From the NCBI GenBank assembly GCA_044224495.1, contig JBGAKG010000002.1, forward strand, positions 62,001 through 126,000: DNA of 64,000 nucleotides, given 5' to 3'. This DNA is from JBGAKG01 sp044224495 (lineage in GTDB: Bacteria > Myxococcota_A > Polyangia > Polyangiales > Polyangiaceae). Below are positions 1 to 7,428 of this stretch, in pieces. Within the stretch, counting starts at the first letter, position 1. Each line of letters starts with the position of its first letter. Made by a program: the position numbers and the translations under genes. Under the pieces are notes generated by a model. It saw only the letters and a program-made list of their open reading frames with translations. It did no database searches and had not been told where the DNA came from.

Positions 1-438
1 CGCACCGAGCGGCAGTTGCTTCTTCGAGAGCGACACCAACGTGGAGCGCTCGGGCTCGCGGACGACCGCCTTGCGAACCCCCGGGAACGTGAGGAAGAAG
101 AGCGCCCCGAACGCCTTCAACAGCGTGGTCAGCTGGCGCACGAAGTAGAAGTTGCTGCCGAGGAGCGCCATCACGACGCGCTCGCGATCGCCGGTGGCGA
201 GACCGGTGATCGTCGAGAGCTTGCCGATCGTGAGGAGCGGCGCGAGCGCGATGATCCACACCGCGACGCGCAACCCGAGCGCGACCCGCGGCGGGACGCC
301 GGAGCGCGCGTCTTCGAACATGCCGACCATGTCGCCGTCCGCAGCGCCTTGCGGCAGGCGCGGATCCGACTTGCGCGGAAAGATGCCGTCGAACGCGGCG
401 GCGGCGAAGCTCCTCTCGAACGACAACAGGCGGGTCAT
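1..438 (-). CDS. Membrane-associated protein, possibly gluconate-2-dehydrogenase subunit 3-like (C-terminus outside window)
   Basis: Reading leftward from an ATG at 438, the frame stays open to the window edge, giving about 146 residues. It begins MTRLLSFERSFAAAAFDG, has a hydrophobic segment near residues 64-75 (VAVWIIALAPLL), and then a conserved-looking stretch with RERVVMALLGSNFYFVRQL followed by LKAFGALFFL. This pattern (a short N-terminal motif, then an RQL/LKA helix) resembles small accessory subunits that accompany GMC-type oxidoreductases, but I am not certain of the family. Its ATG overlaps the TGA of the upstream GntR regulator by four bases, so the two are translationally coupled and co-transcribed. 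The C-terminus is not visible. The assignment is an inference; that the gene is real is supported by frame, coupling and composition. Confidence 0.6.
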   Translation of the reverse strand, partial: MTRLLSFERSFAAAAFDGIFPRKSDPRLPQGAADGDMVGMFEDARSGVPPRVALGLRVAVWIIALAPLLTIGKLSTITGLATGDRERVVMALLGSNFYFVRQLTTLLKAFGALFFLTFPGVRKAVVREPERSTLVSLSKKQLPLGA

Positions 439-1322
439 GACTTCTTCCCCTTCTTCGTCTTCTTCTTCGACTCGGTCGTGGCAGTGGGCGCGAGCGCGCC
501 GAGCAACGGCTTCGGCGCTTGGACCTTCACGGTGCGGAGCTTCTGCTCGAGGAGCGTCGCGTCGGCGGCGGCGAGCGCCTGCCGCACGAGCGAGCGCGCC
601 GCGTCCCCGTTCCCGCTCCGCACGAGCTGGATGATGATCGGGTACGCGCTCAGCGTGCGCTCCGGGTCGTCGTACAGGGCGGCGACGAGCTGCGGATGCT
701 CCTCGGGCAGCCGGGCGAAGGTGTTGAGGATGAGCTCGAGCCCGACGTTCTTCGCCGCGCGGATGACCGCGCGCTGGAACACGACGTCGCCCCGAGCGAG
801 CGCGAGCGGGTCGCCCACGTTCTGCTGCTGCGCGGCGGCGGCCGCTTCCATCGAGGCGATGTCCTCGTCCGTGTGGCGTTCGACGGCGAGGGCGACCGCC
901 TCGGCCGCGAGGACGCGCCGCACCTCGAGGATGGAGGCGAGCATGTCGTGCCAGGCCGGCTCGGCCGGATCGAGCGCGGAGGCGAGCGCCGGCAGCGCAT
1001 CCAGCCCGGCGCGCTCGCGCCAGGACGCGACCACCGTGCCGGCGCCGTGGCGGGTGAGGATGAGGCCCAGCGCTTCCAGCCGCGCCAGCGCGGCGCGGAG
1101 GGTGAGGCGGTTGATGCCGAGCGCCAGGGCGAGCTCGCGCTCCGACGGCAGCTTGGACCCCGCCGGGAGGCGGCCGGCGAGGATCTCCCCCCGGATCCGC
1201 TCGGCCACGGCGTCCACCACGCTCGACCGCGCGATCGGGCCCAGGACGGACAGAGTCTCGAGGCCGCCCTCCGCAGGGGGCTCGCTCGGCAGCGTGGACG
1301 GGTTCGACGGGACGATCTTCAA
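435..1322 (-). CDS. GntR-family transcriptional regulator, FadR/FCD subfamily
   Basis: A DNA-binding repressor or activator of the GntR superfamily, about 295 residues. The winged helix-turn-helix lies at roughly residues 35-100 (PSERELALALGINRLTLRAAL, then LILTRHGAGT), followed by a helical FCD ligand-binding domain (about 120-265) and a Lys-rich tail ending KKKTKKGKKS. I chose the TTG at 1322 because GAGGAGG sits six bases before it (1335-1329). Starting at the more upstream ATG (1394) would place a perfect 15-bp palindrome inside the coding region. From 1322 that palindrome (1356-1370) falls 34-48 nt upstream, where an autoregulatory operator is expected. The gene is coupled by ATGA to the membrane protein downstream and is divergent from threonine aldolase. 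The effector is unknown; FCD proteins typically bind organic acids or acyl-CoA. Confidence 0.88.
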   Translation of the reverse strand: MKIVPSNPSTLPSEPPAEGGLETLSVLGPIARSSVVDAVAERIRGEILAGRLPAGSKLPSERELALALGINRLTLRAALARLEALGLILTRHGAGTVVASWRERAGLDALPALASALDPAEPAWHDMLASILEVRRVLAAEAVALAVERHTDEDIASMEAAAAAQQQNVGDPLALARGDVVFQRAVIRAAKNVGLELILNTFARLPEEHPQLVAALYDDPERTLSAYPIIIQLVRSGNGDAARSLVRQALAAADATLLEQKLRTVKVQAPKPLLGALAPTATTESKKKTKKGKKS

Positions 1323-1355
1323 GCGGGGCCTCCTCGGACTCTCATCAAGTGATTG

Positions 1356-1370
1356 ACTGGTTGAACCAGT
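1356..1370. promoter_or_regulatory. Perfect 15-bp palindrome, candidate GntR/FadR-type operator
   Basis: ACTGGTT-G-AACCAGT is a perfect inverted repeat around one central base. Its core TGGT-NNN-ACCA matches the known FadR-type operator pattern. It lies in the divergent region between the GntR regulator (start 1322) and threonine aldolase (start 1433). The sequence is observed; binding by the adjacent regulator is inferred. Confidence 0.6.
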
Positions 1371-1419
1371 AGCACCGGCAAAGTGACTGCGCAAGCCCTT
1401 TCGCGCTTTCAGGTCGGAG

Positions 1420-1425
1420 TAAGCT
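1420..1425 (+). promoter_or_regulatory. TAAGCT -10-like element, candidate leaderless promoter of threonine aldolase
   Basis: TAAGCT ends seven bases before the ATG at 1433, so a transcript starting at the usual distance from a -10 box would begin at or near the start codon. No Shine-Dalgarno sequence is present before this ATG. Confidence 0.45.
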
Positions 1426-1432
1426 GCGCGCC

Positions 1433-2458
1433 ATGATCGACCTGCGCAGCGACACCGTCACCAAGCCCACCCCAGCCATGCGGAAGGCCATGGCCGAGGC
1501 GGAGGTCGGCGACGACGTGTACGGCGAGGATCCCACGGTCCACGCGCTGGAGGCCGCCATCGCCGCCCGCTGCGGCAAGGAAGCCGCCCTCTTCGTGACC
1601 TCGGGGTCGATGGGGAACCAGCTCGCGATCGCGGCCCAGACGCGCCCCGGCGACGAGGTGATCGTGGGCGAAGGCGCGCACCCGGTCTTCTACGAGGTGG
1701 CCGCGGGCGCGGTCCTCTCGGGCGTGCAGTTCGCGACCGCCGGGAGCGGCGGCCTCTACGACGAGGACGACATGGTCGCGGCGATCAAGGCGAGCGCCTA
1801 CTGGTCGCCGCGCACGTCGCTCGTTTGCGTGGAGAACACACACAATCGCGGCGGCGGCCGCGTGTTCCCCCAGGACGCGGTCGTGAGGATCGGGGTGCGC
1901 GCGAAAGAGCACGGGCTCCGCTTCCACCTCGACGGCGCGCGGATCTGGAACGCGATGACCGCGACGAAGCTCTCCCTCGAGGCGCTCGTCGCCCCGTTCG
2001 ACAGCGCGAGCGTCTGCTTCTCGAAGGGCCTCGGCGCCCCCGTCGGCAGCGCCCTCGTCTCCGACCGGGCGACGATCGAGCGCGCGCGCCGGTTCCGCAA
2101 GATGTGGGGCGGCGGCATGCGCCAGGCCGGCATCCTCGCCGCCGGGGCGCTCTACGCGCTCGAGCACCACGTCGAGCGGCTCCACGAGGATCACGAGAAG
2201 GCGCGCGCGTTCGCGGAGCTCCTCGTCGGCAAGGCGCGGCTCCACGTCGACGTCGCGGCGGTGGAGACCAACATCGTCAACGTCGACGTCGACGGCCCCG
2301 CCGATCCGGTCGTCGCCGCAGCGAAGGAGCACGGCCTTCGGGTCGGGGCCTCCGGGCCGCGCCGCATCCGCGCGGTGTTCCACATGGACGTCAGCAAGGG
2401 CGACGCGACGCGCGCCGCGCACGCGCTGGCGCAGGCCGCCGAGGAAGCTCGCGGTTGA
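1433..2458 (+). CDS. ltaE: Low-specificity L-threonine aldolase
   Basis: A PLP enzyme of aminotransferase fold type I that cleaves L-threonine/L-allo-threonine to glycine and acetaldehyde in the cytoplasm. The 341 residues match the family length. It begins with the family hallmark MIDLRSDTVTKPT. It has the N-terminal signature GDDVYGEDPTV, an ENTHN motif near residue 134, the HLDGAR loop, and the PLP-binding lysine in CFSKGLGAP (about Lys198). The ATG has no Shine-Dalgarno site but has a TAAGCT box seven bases upstream, suggesting a near-leaderless mRNA. The stop overlaps the TTG of the downstream lipoprotein gene. Divergent from a GntR regulator; whether that regulator controls it is open. 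Confidence 0.95.
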   Translation: MIDLRSDTVTKPTPAMRKAMAEAEVGDDVYGEDPTVHALEAAIAARCGKEAALFVTSGSMGNQLAIAAQTRPGDEVIVGEGAHPVFYEVAAGAVLSGVQFATAGSGGLYDEDDMVAAIKASAYWSPRTSLVCVENTHNRGGGRVFPQDAVVRIGVRAKEHGLRFHLDGARIWNAMTATKLSLEALVAPFDSASVCFSKGLGAPVGSALVSDRATIERARRFRKMWGGGMRQAGILAAGALYALEHHVERLHEDHEKARAFAELLVGKARLHVDVAAVETNIVNVDVDGPADPVVAAAKEHGLRVGASGPRRIRAVFHMDVSKGDATRAAHALAQAAEEARG

Positions 2459-3537
2459 CGGGAGGGCTCCGCGCCGTCGCTGTTTCTGGGTTGGCCGCGC
2501 TCGTGCTCGCTTGTGCCGCGCGCGCGCCTTCGTCGTACGCGCTCGCGTTCGCGCAGGCGGAGCGCGCGCAGAACGCCGGGCGCTACGCCGAGGCCGCGGA
2601 CGGCTTCCTCGCCGCCGCCGCGGACGAGACGCAGAGCCAACGGGATCGGGATCACGCGACGCTCCTCGCGGCGCACATGCGCGACCGCGCGGGTGATCGC
2701 GCCGGCGCGCGCGCGCTCCTCGAGCCGCTCACGAAGTCGCCCACCACCTACGGGATCGAGGCGCAGTACGAGCTCGGCGTGCTCTTCCTCGCGAGCGAGG
2801 ATCCCGCGCTCGTCGCGAGCGGGTGGGCCGCGCTGGACGCGTACGCGCGCGCCCACCCCGAGGTGGGGACCGCCATCGTCGCGATGCGGCGACGCGTACG
2901 GCACGAGGACGAGACCGGGCCCGCCGCCGCGCTCGCCTACCTCGACGGTCTCGCTCCGGCGATCAAGGGCACCGCGCTGGAGGAGTTCGTGCTCTACGAG
3001 CGCGCGGAGCGCCTCGCGCGGCTGGGGCGCGACACGGACGCGCTCGCCGCGTTCCTCGAGCTGGCGGCGCGCTTCCCGTACCCCGGGCCCCACTTCGACG
3101 ACGCGCTCTTCCGCGCGAGCGAGCTCGACGAGAAGCTCGGGCGCTTCGACGACGCGATTCGGGAGCTCCGTCGCATGCTCGTCGAGCGCGAGCGCTCGGA
3201 CAAGCCAGGCACCTACGAGCGCCCGCGCTTCCACGAGGGCGCCTACCGGATCGCGGTGCTGCTCCGCGATCGGGTCGGCGACAAGAAGGCGGCGCGGCAG
3301 GCGTTCCTCGACTTCGCGAACGACTTCGAGAACGCCCAGACGCGCGACGACGCGCTCTGGCAGGCGTCACGGCTCGCGGAGACCGACGGCGAGCGTTGCC
3401 GCGATCTCGAGAAGCTGATCGCCGTCCGGCCCGACTCCCGTTACGTCCCCTGCGCTCTCGCGCGGTGCAGCGGCCTGACCCGGCCGAAAGACAGCGTGGC
3501 GCCCCCGACGTGCCACGCCTATTTGCTGCGCGACTGA
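2455..3537 (+). CDS. TPR-type lipoprotein
   Basis: An exported protein of about 360 residues. The TTG start overlaps the TGA of ltaE (TTGA), indicating coupling, with a purine-rich GAGGA nine bases upstream. The N-terminus is a short lipoprotein signal with lipobox LVLAC (Cys about 20). The rest is helical with tetratricopeptide-like pairs (AQAERAQNAGRYAEAADGF; LYERAERLARLGRDTDALAAF; FRASELDEKLGRFDDAIREL), ending with a cluster of Cys near the C-terminus (CRDLEK, CALARCSG, CHAYLL). Such proteins usually act as periplasmic or outer-membrane scaffolds. No enzymatic motif is visible. The link to threonine metabolism is only positional. An earlier in-frame start would extend into ltaE and is rejected. 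Confidence 0.8.
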   Translation: MTGGLRAVAVSGLAALVLACAARAPSSYALAFAQAERAQNAGRYAEAADGFLAAAADETQSQRDRDHATLLAAHMRDRAGDRAGARALLEPLTKSPTTYGIEAQYELGVLFLASEDPALVASGWAALDAYARAHPEVGTAIVAMRRRVRHEDETGPAAALAYLDGLAPAIKGTALEEFVLYERAERLARLGRDTDALAAFLELAARFPYPGPHFDDALFRASELDEKLGRFDDAIRELRRMLVERERSDKPGTYERPRFHEGAYRIAVLLRDRVGDKKAARQAFLDFANDFENAQTRDDALWQASRLAETDGERCRDLEKLIAVRPDSRYVPCALARCSGLTRPKDSVAPPTCHAYLLRD

Positions 3538-3540
3538 CGA

Positions 3541-3969
3541 TCAATCCTCGTCGTCGTCTTCTTCCTCTTCCAGATCTTCGTCGCCGTCCTCGTCGTCGTC
3601 GTCGCCGAGGTCGTCGTCGTCCTCGTAGTCGTCGCCGCCGTCCTTGTCGTCGTCCTCTTCTTCTTCCGGCTCGTCCGCCGTGGCCGCCGCCTTCTTCTCG
3701 AACTTCACGTCGACGCCGACGTCACCGAGCTGGGTGTCCATCAGCTCGAAGAGCTCGTCGACGTCGTCCCCCGACCACTCGTCGAGCATGTCGGTGATGA
3801 ACTCGAAGAAGTCGCCGCTGTCGAGCCGACGCTCGATCTCTTCGACCTGCTCTTCGGTGAAGGCCTCGAGGATGTCCTCGCGCAGAGTCTCGGTATCCCC
3901 CTCCTCGATCGCATCTTGCGCCGAGAGCCGAATCTGCCGAACCGCACGCTTGTCGAGAACGATTTCCAT
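3541..3969 (-). CDS. Hypothetical protein with extreme acidic tail
   Basis: A 142-residue protein with two clear parts. Residues 1-90 are a mixed helical domain (MEIVLDKRAVRQIRLSAQDA, several short acidic/aromatic helices such as FFEFITDMLDEWSGDD). Residues 98-142 are almost entirely Glu and Asp. I recognise no family. The acidic tail resembles those of nucleic-acid mimics, histone-like chaperone tails or metal-binding tails, but this is speculation. The gene converges with the TPR lipoprotein (3-base gap) and is divergent from the outer-membrane gene at 4037. It stands alone. The codon composition (GAC/GAG tail) is purine-biased compared with its neighbours because of the repeat. Confidence 0.7.
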   Translation of the reverse strand: MEIVLDKRAVRQIRLSAQDAIEEGDTETLREDILEAFTEEQVEEIERRLDSGDFFEFITDMLDEWSGDDVDELFELMDTQLGDVGVDVKFEKKAAATADEPEEEEDDDKDGGDDYEDDDDLGDDDDEDGDEDLEEEEDDDED

Positions 3970-4024
3970 CGCGAGTCCGCGAATACGGCAACCCCACGCA
4001 AGCTGTCAACAGATCACCTCGTGG

Positions 4025-4030
4025 TATTCT
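4025..4030 (+). promoter_or_regulatory. TATTCT -10-like element before GTG at 4037
   Basis: TATTCT followed by six bases and then the GTG start; there is no Shine-Dalgarno. It fits the leaderless pattern seen at several genes in this window. Confidence 0.4.
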
Positions 4031-4036
4031 CCTCCT

Positions 4037-4705
4037 GTGGCTCGACCCCTCAGCGAGGTGCTCCGATGTGGGTCGCACGCGCGCCTCGCGTGCGCGGTGG
4101 TTCTCGCGCTCGCCAGCGCGGCCTCCGACGCCCGTGCCGAAGACACGGCAGGCTCGGATCCGAGCTCTCCCACCGTGCTCCGGCGGAGCTTTCTCCAGTA
4201 CGGCCTCGCCTTCACCGGCGAGGTCGTCGCGTACGCGGGCCCCATCTGCTCGAGCGCCACACCTGCCGCGTGCATCCTCGGCTCGGGCGGCGGCGTGGCG
4301 GTGCGGGTCGGCCGCCGCCTGCGCACGCCGTGGTACTTCGGCGCCGCGTACGAGTTCTCGAAGCAGGATCCGGGGCAGCTCTACCGCCTCGCGATCCTGC
4401 AGCAGCTGCGCGCGGAGGGCCGCTACTACTTCGAGACGCGAACGCGCTTCACGCCGCTCCTCTACGCCGCGGTGGGGGTGAACGCCTACGGCAACCTCTG
4501 GGGCATCGACACGATTGGCCCCGGCGGAAGCATCGGCGGCGGCGTCGAGGCGCAGGTCGCGGGCGAGACCGTCATCGGCCTCACCCTCGCGTACCGCGCG
4601 CTCGGTTTCACGGGTTTCACCGACTCCGGCGGGAGCGAGCGGACGGGCGGCGTCGCCCACGTGGTCGGGATCGATCTGAGCCTGGAGACGCGGGACGCGC
4701 TCTGA
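4037..4705 (+). CDS. Secreted outer-membrane beta-barrel-like protein
   Basis: About 222 residues from a GTG. An N-terminal signal peptide (basic start, LACAVVLALASAASDARA, cleavage about residue 34) is followed by a sequence of alternating aromatic/Gly strands (FGAAYEFSKQDPG, GRYYFETRTRFTPLLYAAVGV, GGGVEAQVAGETVIGLTLAYR, VGIDLSL). This is typical of small outer-membrane beta-barrels. The protein has no recognised named family. It is transcribed alone, divergent from the acidic-tail protein. The start is chosen because the preceding TATTCT box leaves only six bases before GTG. An in-frame earlier start would read through the divergent promoter region. Confidence 0.72.
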   Translation: MARPLSEVLRCGSHARLACAVVLALASAASDARAEDTAGSDPSSPTVLRRSFLQYGLAFTGEVVAYAGPICSSATPAACILGSGGGVAVRVGRRLRTPWYFGAAYEFSKQDPGQLYRLAILQQLRAEGRYYFETRTRFTPLLYAAVGVNAYGNLWGIDTIGPGGSIGGGVEAQVAGETVIGLTLAYRALGFTGFTDSGGSERTGGVAHVVGIDLSLETRDAL

Positions 4706-4785
4706 CCCGAGCAAGCGAACCTGAAGCGACGCGTCAAGAGGCTGCGCGAGGCGACGCGAAAGGCGCATCCGGAGCGTGTACGTGC

Positions 4786-4820
4786 TTGACGGAGAGGTAG
4801 AGAAAGCGCTTCCCTAAGAG
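4786..4820 (+). promoter_or_regulatory. Promoter-like sequences upstream of FHA gene
   Basis: TTGACG at 4786-4791 and TAAGAG at 4815-4820, the latter five bases before the GTG at 4826. The spacing between them (23) is too long for one sigma-70 promoter, so they may belong to different starts. TAAGAG also precedes fabG at a similar distance. Confidence 0.3.
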
Positions 4821-4825
4821 CCGAC

Positions 4826-6220
4826 GTGATCTGCGGGACCTGCGGAAAGAACAACGCGGACCATTTGGTCTTTTGCGAGGACTGCGGGGCGCGGCTGCCG
4901 AAGGATGCTTCGTCGAAGTGTCCGCGCTGCCACGCCAGCAATGCACCGGGGATGCGCTTCTGCATCACCTGCGGGAGCCCGCTCGATCCGGCGAAGGCGG
5001 CGCAGCCACCCGTCGCTGCACCTGCGCCAGCGCCGGCGGCCCCCGCCGGTGCGCCGGCACCGATGCCGGTCGGGACGGTGAACGCAGCGCCGATCGGCGC
5101 CCTCGGCGGCACCGCACCGATGCCCGTGCAGCCGGCGCCGCCGCTCGTCGCGCCCGCGCCGATCGCACCCGTTGCAGCGCCCGTCCCCGCGCCGGTCGCG
5201 CCCGCGCCGGTGCCCGCTGCCGCGATCGCGCCGGCCCCCGTCGTCGGCTTGGGTGGCAACGCACCGAAGCCCCAGCGCGCGTGTGCCCGCTGCAAGGGCA
5301 TGTCCGACGCGGAGTCGCAGTTCTGTCGCTTCTGCGGCGCGCCGCTCGCCGAGACGCGCCTCGCCGAGGGCGGCGTCACGAAGAAGTCGGCCGAGTCGGC
5401 GGCCCAGGCCGCGGTCCAGCGCCTCGATCGCACGCAGCTCACCGACCCGCCCGCCTTCGACCCGACGACGAAGCGCGAGGACAAGCCAATCCTCGAAGCC
5501 ACGTCGAAGATCGCTCCCTACCAGGACGGCGACGGCAAGCAGGTCAAGCTCCAGCTCATCGCCAAGGACGGCTCGCTCGGGCCGGTCCACGTAGTGGGCG
5601 AGCAACTGGACATCGGCCGCGCCGAGGGCGAGGTCGTCCTCCCCGAGGATCGCTACCTCGCGCTGCGTCATGCGCGCATCCGGCGCGAGGACGGCGGGCT
5701 CACGCTCCGCGACTTGGGGACCCCGAACGGGGTCTACCTCCGCGTCCGCCGGGCGGGCCCGGGCGAGACCGGGGAAGCCCTGCTGCGTGACGGGGACTTG
5801 ATCCTGATTGGTCAACAGGTGCTAAGGTTCGAGGTCGTGAAAGACGGCGATGAGGGGCTCGGGGCTGCTTCGGAGCAGGGGACGCTCCTCTTCGGCACCC
5901 CCGGCGGAGCTCGCTACGCCCGGCTCGGCCAGGTGACCACCGAGGGCGTCGTGCGCGACGTCTACTACCTGCGCCGTCCGGAGACGGTCCTCGGGCGCGA
6001 GTCCGGCGACATCGTCTTCACGGACGACCCCTTCCTCTCTCGCCGTCACGCCACCATCAAGCGCGCGGCCGACAAGAGCTTCAACCTCTCGGATCTCGAC
6101 TCGTCGAACGGCACCTTCCTCCGCATCCGCGGGGTCGTGAAGGTGAAGCACGGCGACGAGCTCCGCGTCGGGCAGCAGCTCTTCCGGATCGACGCCCCAC
6201 TCTTCGGCGGTGGCTCGTGA
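4826..6220 (+). CDS. Zinc-ribbon / double FHA-domain signalling protein
   Basis: A cytoplasmic phosphothreonine-reading protein of 464 residues. It starts with two zinc-ribbon modules (CGTCGKNNADHLVFCEDCG and CPRCHASN...CITCG, residues 3-52), then an Ala/Pro-rich linker (about 55-145). A third Cys4 ribbon follows (CARCKG...CRFCGAP, about 152-173), then two FHA domains. The first (about 245-330) is partly degenerate (GRAEGE, LRHARI, TPNGVYL). The second (about 375-460) is canonical, with GRESGD, SRRHATI and SSNGTFL. FHA domains bind pThr peptides made by Hanks kinases. The stop overlaps the PP2C phosphatase start (GTGA), so kinase substrate reader and phosphatase are made together. Start GTG at 4826 has no strong Shine-Dalgarno. 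Confidence 0.9.
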   Translation: MICGTCGKNNADHLVFCEDCGARLPKDASSKCPRCHASNAPGMRFCITCGSPLDPAKAAQPPVAAPAPAPAAPAGAPAPMPVGTVNAAPIGALGGTAPMPVQPAPPLVAPAPIAPVAAPVPAPVAPAPVPAAAIAPAPVVGLGGNAPKPQRACARCKGMSDAESQFCRFCGAPLAETRLAEGGVTKKSAESAAQAAVQRLDRTQLTDPPAFDPTTKREDKPILEATSKIAPYQDGDGKQVKLQLIAKDGSLGPVHVVGEQLDIGRAEGEVVLPEDRYLALRHARIRREDGGLTLRDLGTPNGVYLRVRRAGPGETGEALLRDGDLILIGQQVLRFEVVKDGDEGLGAASEQGTLLFGTPGGARYARLGQVTTEGVVRDVYYLRRPETVLGRESGDIVFTDDPFLSRRHATIKRAADKSFNLSDLDSSNGTFLRIRGVVKVKHGDELRVGQQLFRIDAPLFGGGS

Positions 6221-7428
6221 CCCAAACCGGGACGGAGAACGAGAAGCCCGCTGCCGAGGCGACCACCGAGTCGCCCAAGCCGAGCACCGACGTTCAGATG
6301 CGCCTCTTCGCCCGAACCGACGTCGGCCAAGTCCGCGAGCACAACGAGGACAACTTCCTCGTCGCCGATCTCTCGCGCCGGACGCGTGGGTTGCACGACG
6401 CGAGCAAGCCCGTGCCCCTCGGCAAGAACGGTCACCTCCTCGCCGTCTGCGACGGCATGGGTGGCGCGGCCGCGGGCGAGGTCGCGAGCCAGCTCGCCGT
6501 CGACATCATCTACGAGTGCATGGTCGAGGGCCTCGATCCCGAGGCGCCCACCCACCGCAACGACCTCGCACGCCGCCTCGTCCGCGCCGTCGAGATCGCC
6601 GGCCAGCGCATCTTCCACGAAGCCAAGGCCGACCGCACGCGGCGCGGCATGGGCACCACCGTGACCGCGGCGGCGTTCGTCGACGATCACTTGTTCCTTG
6701 CCCAGGTCGGGGACTCGCGCGGCTACATTCTGCGCAATGGCACGCTGGTCCAGGTCACCCGTGATCAATCGCTCGTCAATCAGCTGATCGAGGCGGGGCA
6801 GCTCACCGAAGAAGAAGCCGAGACCTTCGAGCACAACAACATCATCCTCCAGGCGCTCGGCACCGCGGACACCGTCCAGGTCGATCTCACGTTCGCCGAG
6901 CTCAAGAAGGGGGACGTACTCCTCCTCTGCTCCGACGGTTTGTCGGGCATGGTCCGCAACGACGAGATCCGCGAGATCCTGAAGTCCGTCGGGGAGCCGC
7001 TCGAGGCGTGCAAGACCCTCACCGAGCGCGCGAACTACGCCGGTGGCCACGACAACATCACCGTCGTCGTCGCGAAATTCGAGGACGGCTTGCCCGACGT
7101 CCCGGCCGACGCGGAGCCGCTCAAGTACCGCAAGTACCCGCTCCCCGAGGAGACGACGGAGCCGAACCGCCGCTCCGCGCTGACGGCGACCGTCCCCGGT
7201 GGCCGCGCCCCGATCGACGACGAGGAGCCCATCGCGAACGCCCCCGCGGCCCCCGCCGCCGACGCATCGTCGCCGACGGCACCTGCCGCTGCGCCGTCGT
7301 CCGGCCGGAGCGAAGAAGAGCGCATCGACATCCCCGGTACGCACGTGCCGGCGGGCGTGGTCGTCGCGCTCATCCTCGGCGTCATCGCGCTCCTCGGCGC
7401 GACCGCGTTTCTCCTTCTGCGCAACTGA
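6217..7428 (+). CDS. PP2C-family Ser/Thr protein phosphatase with C-terminal membrane anchor
   Basis: A metal-dependent (PPM) phosphatase of 403 residues. Motifs in order: GQVREHNEDNFLVAD (about 37-50), CDGMGGAAAGE (metal Asp/Gly, about 80), MGTTVTAAAF, AQVGDSRGYILR (about 165), LCSDGLSGM (about 238) and GGHDNITVVV (about 277). After residue 300 come an Ala/Pro-rich linker and a single C-terminal transmembrane helix (VVVALILGVIALLGATAFLLL), which anchors the enzyme to the inner membrane facing the cytoplasm. It is coupled to the FHA gene by a four-base overlap, as is common for kinase/FHA/phosphatase circuits. It converges with the next gene with no spacer at all. Confidence 0.95.
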   Translation: MTQTGTENEKPAAEATTESPKPSTDVQMRLFARTDVGQVREHNEDNFLVADLSRRTRGLHDASKPVPLGKNGHLLAVCDGMGGAAAGEVASQLAVDIIYECMVEGLDPEAPTHRNDLARRLVRAVEIAGQRIFHEAKADRTRRGMGTTVTAAAFVDDHLFLAQVGDSRGYILRNGTLVQVTRDQSLVNQLIEAGQLTEEEAETFEHNNIILQALGTADTVQVDLTFAELKKGDVLLLCSDGLSGMVRNDEIREILKSVGEPLEACKTLTERANYAGGHDNITVVVAKFEDGLPDVPADAEPLKYRKYPLPEETTEPNRRSALTATVPGGRAPIDDEEPIANAPAAPAADASSPTAPAAAPSSGRSEEERIDIPGTHVPAGVVVALILGVIALLGATAFLLLRN

